Assembly (NCBI GenBank): GCA_020860905.1
Contig: JAJBTJ010000260.1
Coordinates: forward strand, 1 to 45,008
DNA from: Parabacteroides sp.
GTDB taxonomy: Bacteria; Bacteroidota; Bacteroidia; Bacteroidales; Tannerellaceae
DNA: 45,008 nucleotides
Reading direction: 5' to 3'
The position numbers and the translations under genes were made by a program. A model generated the notes under the pieces. That model was given only the letters and a program-made list of their open reading frames with translations, searched no databases and was not told where the DNA came from. This document shows positions 19,083 through 27,270 of this stretch, piece by piece (within the stretch, counting starts at the first letter, position 1; the number at the start of each line of letters is the position of its first letter).

Positions 19083-19129
19083 AGCGCTCTACCTGCCTTG
19101 TGTTTACCCTGAAAGGCAGGTAAAGCGCT
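19083..19129 (+). terminator. Stem-loop downstream of GH97
   Basis: AGCGCTCTACCTGCCTT / AAGGCAGGTAAAGCGCT, 17-bp stem with one mismatch, 13-nt loop. Confidence 0.6.
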
Positions 19130-19208
19130 CAGGCGGCTTTTACATGGCGGCGGTACTTCCCGGAAACTATTTATGCTGTAATCCGAAATGTATTTGCCTG
19201 GTAAACAC

Positions 19209-19216
19209 TATCTTTG
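19209..19216 (+). promoter_or_regulatory. -7 box (TATCTTTG) upstream of the HTCS gene
   Basis: TAnnTTTG 29 bp upstream of ATG at 19245. Confidence 0.55.
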
Positions 19217-19244
19217 TAAATCTAATCGACACGGTGTACTTCCT

Positions 19245-22200
19245 ATGAAAAACATCCGCACAACCCGCTCGCTATGGCTATGCTTCCTTTATCTGCTATG
19301 CTGTTCGCCCTACCTTTCCCATGCGTATAGCTTACGGCAATTTTCCAACAAGAACGGACTTTCCAACAGTGCTATCCTGTCACTCTACCAAGACAGCCGG
19401 GGCCTCTTGTGGATTGGTTCGTGCGATGGCCTGAACATCTTCGACGGAACCGGCATACATCTGTATGCACCCATCAATTCCTCCGAGATTTTACTTTCCG
19501 GGAACCTGATAAATCAACTTGTCGAATCCGGAAAAGACATCGTATGGATACAGACCAATTACGGGCTGAACCGGTTGGATACGAAGCGACAGAGCAGCCA
19601 AAGTTTCACCGAGTTCAAAGGACAGTACTTCATGACCAAAAGCAAGGATAACATCCTTTTCCTCTTGAAAGACGACGGCTATCTCTATTATTACCGGGAA
19701 GAAGCACAGGCTTTCAGGAAACTGGAAATTCCCGGCCTCGACTTCAGTCATGTACTCTCTATCGCTGTAGGCGCCGATGATATACTCTGGATATTCACCT
19801 CTCACGAGGATACCCGGAGTTATCAGATACAAGATACGGAACAAGGGATAGCCTTGCTTCCCAACCACCTTTTCAAACATGCCGGCCAACTGTATTACGC
19901 TTTTGCCGAAGAAGATGTTGCTTACTTTATCGACGAAACCTATGCCCTTTACGAATATGACTTCAGGAACCGGCAATCCTACTATATAGCCGACCTGAAA
20001 CCTCAGATAGAAGCGCGCGGGGAAGTATCTTCCGTTATCAAGCAGCAGAACGACTACTACGTCGGCTTTAAAAACAACGGGCTCATCGTGCTGAAATACA
20101 GGGCCGACCAAAAGATGAAATACCAGATACAGCCTACGGAAATACACTCCGGTATCTTTTGCCTGGTAAAAGACCGGTTTCAGCATATCGTATGGGTGGG
20201 TACGGACGGGCAAGGGGTATATATGTATTTCAATGATACTTTTTCCATTACCAACACGCTGCTCGACAACCCCGTATATCGAATAAGCAATCCGGTGCGC
20301 GCCCTTTACTACGACCAGGAACGAACGCTTTGGATAGGCACCAAGGGGGGTGGCATACTACGTATCAGGAACTATACGCCCGACAACAGCCGGGCTGCCT
20401 CGTTCGAGCTTGTTTCATCGAACAACAGCGTACTGGCCGACAACTCGGTTTATTGTTTCGCCCCCGGACGCCAAAACAACTTATGGATCGGAACGGAAAA
20501 TGGAATCAACTACTACTCGTACTCCCACAAGCAGATGAGGGAGTTGCCCGTCCTTATCGAGGGGGAAAAAGTGAAATACGTACATTCTATAAAACAACTG
20601 AATGATACCACCCTGTGGTTATCTACAGTAGGCGAAGGCATCGTGAAAGTCATCTTGAACGGTTCCGCCTCCTTTCCTGCCGTCAAGTCCGCTTCCCGCA
20701 CCGTCATCGAAAAGGGGCGCATGGCATCCAACTATTTCTACACTTCTTACCAGGAAAACGATTCGATTCTTTGGTTCGGCAACCGCGGTTGCGGGGCGTA
20801 CCGCATGAACGTAAAGACGGAGAAAATGCTCCCGTACCTGTTTGACGATATGGCGAACAGCCAAACCGCGAACGACATCTTCGCCATCTATAAAAATGCA
20901 AAAGGCTACTGGCTGGGTACCAGTTCGGGGTTACTTTGCCTGGAACCCGGCAACTTCCGGCAGGTGAAAGCAAACTTGTTTTCACACAACACTGTGCATG
21001 GAATCCTGGAAGACCGGCAAGGCAATCTCTGGATGAGTACCAACCAAGGATTGATACGGTTCAACCCCGATAGCCGTACCGGACAAACCTATAATAGCGA
21101 AAGCGGACTGGAAATCACCGAATTCAGCGATGGCGCTTTCTATAAAGACAACGCTACGGAAACGTTGTTCTTCGGAGGCACCAATGGCTTCGTCGCCGTT
21201 AGAACGAATGCCTATATTGCCGAAGAATACATGCCGCAAATCCATTTGAAAGGATTGTCGATTTTCGGAAAGGAATACAACATCTATGAGTTTCTCCATG
21301 AGCAGGATAACCAAACAATCCTGCAATTGGATTATAGCCGGAACTTCTTCCAAATCGATTTCATGGCTATCGATTACATCCACGGTAACAATTATTCTTA
21401 TTCTTATAAGCTGAAGGAAATGAGCACCCAATGGGTAGCGTGCGGAACATCCGCTAGCGCCATCTTCTCTAACCTGCCTCCCGGCGAATATACCTTATTG
21501 GTGAAATACGTAAACAACATAAACGGCAAAGAAAGCCTGATACAATCCGTCCTTATCTGCATTACTCCGCCGTGGTATCTCGGTACCTGGGCTTATGCGG
21601 GCTATTTCATTCTGTTTTTCCTGCTTTGTGCGGCGGCAATATACCGGGCCGTCTATGCCTACCGCCGCAAACAACGCCGTATGCTGGAGAAAATAAACCG
21701 GCAGAAGAAAGAGGAAATCTACGAATCCAAGCTGCGCTTCTTCACCAATATCACCCATGAATTCTGTACGCCGCTGACGTTGATTTATGGCCCTTGCGAA
21801 AAAATACTCGCCAATCCGGACATCGATGCCTGCTCGCAGCGGTATGCAAGGATGATACAGCAAAATACGGAAAAGCTGAACAACCTGATTCTGGAGCTGC
21901 TCGAATTCCGCAGGCTGGAAACCGGCAATAAAGTACTTTCTATCCAACAGTTACCCGTATCGGAAAAAACCAGGAACATAGCGGAGGCTTTCGAAGAATT
22001 GGCCGGAAACAGGGCAATCGATTATCGGCTGCGCATCACCCCGGATATAGAATGGAAAACGGATATGAGCTGTTTCAACAAGATTGTCAATAATTTGATT
22101 TCCAATGCATTCAAATATACACCGGAGCGAGGGTGCATCACTGTTGAACTGAAAATGGAAAACCGGCTGCTATCCTTGCGCGTATTCAACTCCGGGAAAG

Positions 22201-23318
22201 GAATAGCCCGGGAAAACCTGACCCGGATTTTCGACCGCTACAAAATATTGGATTCTGTAGAAATGAGCGGCAAAAATTCCCGTACCGGCCTCGGATTGGC
22301 TATCTGCAAAAGTATGGTTACGCAGTTAAACGGAGCAATCAGCGTAGACAGCGTTCCGGATGAAATGACGACATTCACGGTAACCTTACCCGAGCTGCCT
22401 GTTACGGAACAGGAAGCCGCGCAAGCTGCTTACGAAACGGAACCGTTGCATACCGGTACAGAAAAGCCTGTCGAATTGGAAACGACTGCCCGGGAGTTCG
22501 ATACGGGCAAACAGACGATTATGGTAATCGATGACGATTCTTCCATGTTGTGGTTTGTTTCGGAAATCTTTGCGGATAAATACAATGTATACTCTTTCAC
22601 GAATGTAAAGGAGGCACTGGCGAACCTGGAATCGAAACCGGTCGATTTGATTATCTCGGACGTGATGATGCCCGACATCGACGGATTGTCGTTCGCCCGG
22701 AAAATAAAGCAAAACAAGCGATGGTGCCACATCCCTTTGGTTTTGCTTTCCGCCCTGCATCATGACGACGACCGGATAAAAGGCATCGAATCGGGGGCGG
22801 AAGCCTATGTGGCCAAACCTTTCAATATAACGTACCTGGAAAGGATTGTTTACCGCCTTATCAAATGGGAAGTGGAGCTAAAGGAATATTACAGCTCAGT
22901 TTTCAGCTCTTTCACGATAGGAAACGGCAACTGCCTGCATAAGGAAGAACAGGAGTTTCTGGATAAAATGCTCGGCATCATAGAGAAGAACATAGCCAAT
23001 CCCGACTTGCAAGTGGAACTGTTAAGCAGCGAAGCCGGATACAGTACCCGGCAGTTTTACCGGAAACTGAAACGGATAACCGAGAAATCTCCTGCCAGCC
23101 TTATCAAAGAGTATCGCCTCGTAATGGCTGAACGGCTCTTGGTGCTCAAGAACTTCACCATTGAAGAAATTATGGAGCAAACCGGATTCAACAATCGCGG
23201 AACATTCTACAAGCAGTTTTCCGGGCGCTACGGCATGCCTCCCAAACAATACAGGGAACAGCAGAAGGAAAATGTAAAAAAGGAAAGTTCATCGGTGCGC
23301 TGTACGGAATTTCAGTAA
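19245..23318 (+). CDS. Hybrid two-component system sensor/regulator (Reg_prop / Y_Y_Y periplasmic sensor, HisKA, HATPase, receiver, AraC HTH)
   Basis: ORF given from 19188, but Met20 (ATG at 19245) precedes the signal peptide and a -7-like TATCTTTG lies at 19209-19216. Motifs: LLWIGSCDGLNIF propeller repeats; HEFCTPLTLIYGP; TGLGLAICKSM; VIDDDSSMLWFVSEIF...DLIISDVMMPDIDG; AraC C-terminus (GFNNRGTFYKQFSGRYGMPPKQYR). Confidence 0.95.
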   Translation: MKNIRTTRSLWLCFLYLLCCSPYLSHAYSLRQFSNKNGLSNSAILSLYQDSRGLLWIGSCDGLNIFDGTGIHLYAPINSSEILLSGNLINQLVESGKDIVWIQTNYGLNRLDTKRQSSQSFTEFKGQYFMTKSKDNILFLLKDDGYLYYYREEAQAFRKLEIPGLDFSHVLSIAVGADDILWIFTSHEDTRSYQIQDTEQGIALLPNHLFKHAGQLYYAFAEEDVAYFIDETYALYEYDFRNRQSYYIADLKPQIEARGEVSSVIKQQNDYYVGFKNNGLIVLKYRADQKMKYQIQPTEIHSGIFCLVKDRFQHIVWVGTDGQGVYMYFNDTFSITNTLLDNPVYRISNPVRALYYDQERTLWIGTKGGGILRIRNYTPDNSRAASFELVSSNNSVLADNSVYCFAPGRQNNLWIGTENGINYYSYSHKQMRELPVLIEGEKVKYVHSIKQLNDTTLWLSTVGEGIVKVILNGSASFPAVKSASRTVIEKGRMASNYFYTSYQENDSILWFGNRGCGAYRMNVKTEKMLPYLFDDMANSQTANDIFAIYKNAKGYWLGTSSGLLCLEPGNFRQVKANLFSHNTVHGILEDRQGNLWMSTNQGLIRFNPDSRTGQTYNSESGLEITEFSDGAFYKDNATETLFFGGTNGFVAVRTNAYIAEEYMPQIHLKGLSIFGKEYNIYEFLHEQDNQTILQLDYSRNFFQIDFMAIDYIHGNNYSYSYKLKEMSTQWVACGTSASAIFSNLPPGEYTLLVKYVNNINGKESLIQSVLICITPPWYLGTWAYAGYFILFFLLCAAAIYRAVYAYRRKQRRMLEKINRQKKEEIYESKLRFFTNITHEFCTPLTLIYGPCEKILANPDIDACSQRYARMIQQNTEKLNNLILELLEFRRLETGNKVLSIQQLPVSEKTRNIAEAFEELAGNRAIDYRLRITPDIEWKTDMSCFNKIVNNLISNAFKYTPERGCITVELKMENRLLSLRVFNSGKGIARENLTRIFDRYKILDSVEMSGKNSRTGLGLAICKSMVTQLNGAISVDSVPDEMTTFTVTLPELPVTEQEAAQAAYETEPLHTGTEKPVELETTAREFDTGKQTIMVIDDDSSMLWFVSEIFADKYNVYSFTNVKEALANLESKPVDLIISDVMMPDIDGLSFARKIKQNKRWCHIPLVLLSALHHDDDRIKGIESGAEAYVAKPFNITYLERIVYRLIKWEVELKEYYSSVFSSFTIGNGNCLHKEEQEFLDKMLGIIEKNIANPDLQVELLSSEAGYSTRQFYRKLKRITEKSPASLIKEYRLVMAERLLVLKNFTIEEIMEQTGFNNRGTFYKQFSGRYGMPPKQYREQQKENVKKESSSVRCTEFQ

Positions 23319-23387
23319 ATAGGCACTTTTTTCCGGCTTACCCGGATAAAACCGGTTTCAGGCTGTCCTTTTTATCTGTTCACCGCC

Positions 23388-23490
23388 ATAAAAACTGTAT
23401 CCTTAGCTTGCGGATGTCCGTCCTTAAGCTACGGATGTCCGTCCGCAGCCTGCGGACGAACATCCGCAGTACTGCGGATACAGTTTTTAT
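23388..23490. repeat. Inverted arms enclosing 21-bp tandem repeats (convergent intergenic)
   Basis: Perfect 15-bp arms ATAAAAACTGTATCC (23388-23402) / GGATACAGTTTTTAT (23476-23490); 21-bp units TTAGCTTGCGGATGTCCGTCC, TTAAGCTACGGATGTCCGTCC, GCAGCCTGCGGACGAACATCC, then a partial unit; 18-bp perfect palindrome ATCCGCAGTACTGCGGAT at 23462-23479. Confidence 0.85.
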
Positions 23491-23647
23491 CCACATAAAA
23501 CCGGTTTTCGTTCGGCATAAAAAAGAATAAATCAGGTGAACGAATCGCTTTAAAAAAAGAGATACTGTTTTTATCTGGTGTTTTTCGTTCGGATTACCCC
23601 CGTTCGGGCCGTCAAACCACGTTTCCGGGGGGATGCTTACAGATACG

Positions 23648-23708
23648 ATATAGGCAATTGATTTATTGATAACCAATTGCCTATATCGTATGATTTCCGG
23701 AATATCCC
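23648..23708. repeat. Palindrome-containing dispersed repeat, copy 2
   Basis: ATATAGGCAATTGATTTATTGATAACCAATTGCCTATAT plus CGTATGATTTCCGGAATATCCC; the 22-bp right flank matches copy 1 at 18/22 positions ungapped. Confidence 0.8.
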
Positions 23709-23773
23709 AAACAAAAACAGTAGTAGGTAATCAAGAAATTCCCTCCGGTTTTTCCTGCTTAACCTGCCTCTTT

Positions 23774-25090
23774 TCAATACCTCTTCTCGATTACCGCCCC
23801 CGGAAAATAATGGCCCAGAATCTCTTCGTATCCGTAACCGTTCGCGCCCATCACCGCCGCGCCGATTTGGCACAACCCCACGCCATGCCCCCAGCCGGCG
23901 CCCGTCAGCACGAAACGTCCGGGAATACCCTCCGATACTTCCTCCTTATCCACCGTAAAAGCCGAGCTGTACAGGTGCGACTCGCTCAGTACCCGCCTTA
24001 TCTCGAGTTCTTTTCCGAGAATGAATGTCCGTTCGCTGCCCACTATCTTCAACCGGCAGATACGCCCGGATGTACCGCGTTCAAGCGGCACCAAATCCAG
24101 GATTGCCCCGAACCTCGTTTCCAACTTCTTTTCAACCAATGCGGCCAACTCGCGTTGCGAGTATATCACCTTCCACCGGTAAAAATCCGGCGTTTCCAAG
24201 TCGTAGTTATTCAATACCTGCTTTAAAATCTCCTTGTCCTGCGTATGGCAAAAAGCCGCAGGCGCCGAGCGAATCCACGTTGTCGCTTCCGCTTCGTGCG
24301 TCAGGTCGGGTAGGGGAGCCTCCTTATCGTCTCTCACGCGCGTAAGGTAAAAATGGTGTACCGGCTCCCAGCAATACTCGAACTCTTCCGTAACCCCGCC
24401 ACAACACTTCGAGAAGCGAGCGTCGCAAATCTCCTCCCGGTAGGTGAGGATTTCGCCCCGTGTTTCATCGATTACTTCCCGTACCACGGGGGTAGAAGCC
24501 CGCGTAACGCCCTGGTAACGCTGGCAATGGTCGTCGGCACACACGTCGAACAGGCGGTGGTCTTCGCGGTCGTACCACCGTATCCGCTCGTGTTCATCCT
24601 CAAAAAAAGTCTGGTAATGTGTTTTATCCGTTGTAATTTTCCGGTTCTTTTCGATTTGCGCCAGCAGCCAGCTCCGCGAAATCACCGCATGCGCTTTCAG
24701 TAATGCTTTCGAGGCATGCGCACTCATTTCCGACGAAATCACGCTCGTGAGATAGTCTTCCACCCCGACCCGGTTTACCGTGATAATCCCGTCCGTGCCC
24801 GCCAGTAACAGCAAGCTCCCCTGGAAACGCTGGTCTTCCTGGCGCTGCCAGTGAAAGTGCTTCCCGATGGTTACCGCTTTCAGGTCGAACGAAGCCTCTT
24901 CGTACCGGAACGGTTCGAATTGAATCTCTTCGTATAATTTTCCGTTGAATACGATTTTTCCGCTGATGAAAAGGGCCCGCTGTTCGCCCGCAAGGAATTC
25001 GCCGTTCGCCGTATTCACATACTCGCCGTTAAATACGAAGCGAACCGCCTTTTCCGTTACTATCCCCACGTCGACCGATGGGCATTCCAT
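23774..25090 (-). CDS. SpoIID/LytB-domain protein
   Basis: 438 aa; VEDYLTSVISSEMSAHASKALLKAHAVISRSWLL; CADDHCQRYQGV; GWGHGVGLCQIGAAVMGANGYGYEEILGHYFPGAVI. Confidence 0.9.
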   Translation of the reverse strand: MECPSVDVGIVTEKAVRFVFNGEYVNTANGEFLAGEQRALFISGKIVFNGKLYEEIQFEPFRYEEASFDLKAVTIGKHFHWQRQEDQRFQGSLLLLAGTDGIITVNRVGVEDYLTSVISSEMSAHASKALLKAHAVISRSWLLAQIEKNRKITTDKTHYQTFFEDEHERIRWYDREDHRLFDVCADDHCQRYQGVTRASTPVVREVIDETRGEILTYREEICDARFSKCCGGVTEEFEYCWEPVHHFYLTRVRDDKEAPLPDLTHEAEATTWIRSAPAAFCHTQDKEILKQVLNNYDLETPDFYRWKVIYSQRELAALVEKKLETRFGAILDLVPLERGTSGRICRLKIVGSERTFILGKELEIRRVLSESHLYSSAFTVDKEEVSEGIPGRFVLTGAGWGHGVGLCQIGAAVMGANGYGYEEILGHYFPGAVIEKRY

Positions 25091-25114
25091 ATCCTTTTTA
25101 TTTACGTTAGTATC

Positions 25115-27121
25115 TTAATTTTCTTTTTTAGCTTTTAACGAGCTGTAAGCCAGGTACCCGATAAGCAATATGTACATAACAACAGCCAGCACTTCCGAAA
25201 GGTTGTTATGCAACCAGGTTTCGTTTACCCAATCTTTGCCCGCAAAGCGCAACGCGGCGCTCGCCACACCCATCAATGCGCCCCCGGCAATGAATCCCGA
25301 AGCCAGTAAAGTACCCTTTTCCAGCCGTGCACGGTTCAGCGCCGCATTCTTGCTGCGCGAGCCTACGAACCAGTTAACCAACCCGCCGATAAGCAACGGC
25401 GTATTCAGTTCGATCGGGATAAACATACCCAACGCGAACGCCAGCGCCGGCACCTTGCACCAGTTCAGCACCAAAGCCAATGCCGCGCCGATGCCGTATA
25501 ATACCCACGGCGCGCTCGTGCCCGACATCAGCGGCTCGATAATCGCCGCCATCGCGTTGGCCTGCGGAGCCGACAACTGCCCGGTGGTGAAGCCGTAGGT
25601 CTGGTTCAGGATAAGGATGACGCCTCCTACCGTAGCGGCCGAAACCAGCGTGCCGAGGAACTTCCATGTTTCCTGCTTTTCCGGTGTGGAGCCGAGCCAG
25701 TACCCGATTTTCAGGTCTGTAATAAAGCCGCCCGCCATCGACAGGGCCGTACAAACCACGCCGCCGATAACCAGGGCCGATACCATCCCGGCCGTACCTT
25801 TCAGCCCTACCGCCACTAAGATGATGGAGGCCAGAATCAGCGTCATCAGCGTCATGCCCGAAACCGGGTTCGTGCCTACGATGGCGATGGCGTTTGCCGC
25901 CACCGTGGTAAACAGGAAGGCGATAATGGCTACGATAAGCAATCCCACCACTGCGTACAATAAATTATGTACAACGCCTAAGTAGAAGAAAACGAATATG
26001 AGCGTGAGCGTAATCCCGATGCCGATGGCGATAACCTTCATTGGCAGGTCGCGTTGCGTGCGTACCGTAACCGTGCTTTTCCTGCGGTTTTTTCCTTTGA
26101 ACTCGCCGGCGGCCAATCCTACTGCGCCCTTGATGATGCTCCACGACTTCACGATACCGATAATTCCGGCCGTGGCGATGCCGCCGATACCGATATGCCG
26201 CGCATAGGTGATAAAAATTTCTTCCGCCGTCATGTCGCCTACGGGAGTAACGATAGCGGGATTACCCAGCGTAAGTACGTCAGGGCCGAAAATAGCCGAC
26301 ATCAGCGGGATGATAACCAGCCACACCAGGAAAGAGCCGGCGCAGATAATAGCCGAGTATTTCAGCCCGATAATATAGCCCAGCCCTAACACGGCCGCGC
26401 CGGTGTTTACCTTGAATACCATTTTGAATTTGTCCGCCAGCAGGGCGCCTGCTTCCACCATCCGGGTAGAGATGGTTTCGCGCCACCAGCCGAACGTGGC
26501 GATAACGAAGTCGTACGCGCCGCCGATAAGCCCCGCCACGATGAGCGGCACGGCCTGGTTGCCTTCTTTCTCGCCCGATACCAGTACCTGTGTGGTAGCC
26601 GTCGCTTCCGGGAAAGGGTATTTGCCGTGCATATCCGAAACGAAATATTTACGGAACGGGATAAGCAACAGGATGCCGAGCACGCCGCCCAACAGCGAGC
26701 TGAGGAACACTTCGAAAAAGTGTACGCTTACTTCCGGATATTTGCCTTGCAGGATGTAGAGCGCCGGTAAGGTAAAGATGGCGCCGGCCACGATAACGCC
26801 CGAGCTGGCGCCTATCGACTGGATAATCACGTTTTCGCCCAACGCGTTTTTGCGCTTGAAGCCGCTCGACAGCCCTACGGCGATGATGGCGATAGGAATC
26901 GCCGCTTCGAATACTTGCCCTACTTTCAACCCGAGATAGGCGGTGGCGGCCGAAAAGAGAACGGCCATCAGCAGCCCCCAGGTTACCGACCACGGCGTTA
27001 CTTCCTTATACTGTTTCGCCGGCGACATTACGGGCCGGTATACTTCTCCTTCTTTCAATTCCCGGGAGGCGTTTTCCGGCAAGCCGGTTCCTTTTTCTTC
27101 TTCGTGTTTGTCCACTGTCAT
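25115..27121 (-). CDS. OPT-family oligopeptide transporter
   Basis: 668 aa polytopic membrane protein; KEVTPWSVTWGLLMAVLFSAATAYLGLKVGQVFEAAIPIAII; FPEATATTQVLVSGE; multiple TM helices. Confidence 0.92.
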   Translation of the reverse strand: MTVDKHEEEKGTGLPENASRELKEGEVYRPVMSPAKQYKEVTPWSVTWGLLMAVLFSAATAYLGLKVGQVFEAAIPIAIIAVGLSSGFKRKNALGENVIIQSIGASSGVIVAGAIFTLPALYILQGKYPEVSVHFFEVFLSSLLGGVLGILLLIPFRKYFVSDMHGKYPFPEATATTQVLVSGEKEGNQAVPLIVAGLIGGAYDFVIATFGWWRETISTRMVEAGALLADKFKMVFKVNTGAAVLGLGYIIGLKYSAIICAGSFLVWLVIIPLMSAIFGPDVLTLGNPAIVTPVGDMTAEEIFITYARHIGIGGIATAGIIGIVKSWSIIKGAVGLAAGEFKGKNRRKSTVTVRTQRDLPMKVIAIGIGITLTLIFVFFYLGVVHNLLYAVVGLLIVAIIAFLFTTVAANAIAIVGTNPVSGMTLMTLILASIILVAVGLKGTAGMVSALVIGGVVCTALSMAGGFITDLKIGYWLGSTPEKQETWKFLGTLVSAATVGGVILILNQTYGFTTGQLSAPQANAMAAIIEPLMSGTSAPWVLYGIGAALALVLNWCKVPALAFALGMFIPIELNTPLLIGGLVNWFVGSRSKNAALNRARLEKGTLLASGFIAGGALMGVASAALRFAGKDWVNETWLHNNLSEVLAVVMYILLIGYLAYSSLKAKKEN

Positions 27122-27158
27122 ATCCGATTTAATGTGTTATTGTGTGTGTTGTCGGATG

Positions 27159-27189
27159 CAAAACTACATTTTTATTTTAATAAATTCAA
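27159..27189 (-). promoter_or_regulatory. Bacteroidota-type promoter of the OPT transporter gene
   Basis: Minus strand: TTG (27189-27187) - N20 - TAGTTTTG (27166-27159). Confidence 0.55.
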
Positions 27190-27192
27190 CAG

Positions 27193-27224
27193 TTTGGCGG
27201 CTTAGCGCTTATCGTGTATCTTTG
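27193..27224 (+). promoter_or_regulatory. Bacteroidota-type promoter of the M1 peptidase gene
   Basis: TTTG (27193-27196) - N20 - TATCTTTG (27217-27224). Confidence 0.75.
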
Positions 27225-27270
27225 TTTCTTCATTGTAGTCGGATAGAATTGAAAAATAAACGAGATTCGT

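Noticed and set aside
23380-23676. 98 aa minus-strand ORF with heptad repeats (RLRTDIRSLRTDIRKLRIQ)
   Set aside because: Not called as CDS: periodicity is explained by the 21-bp DNA repeats, and the rest of the ORF covers intergenic palindromes; mentioned only as a possibility in findings.
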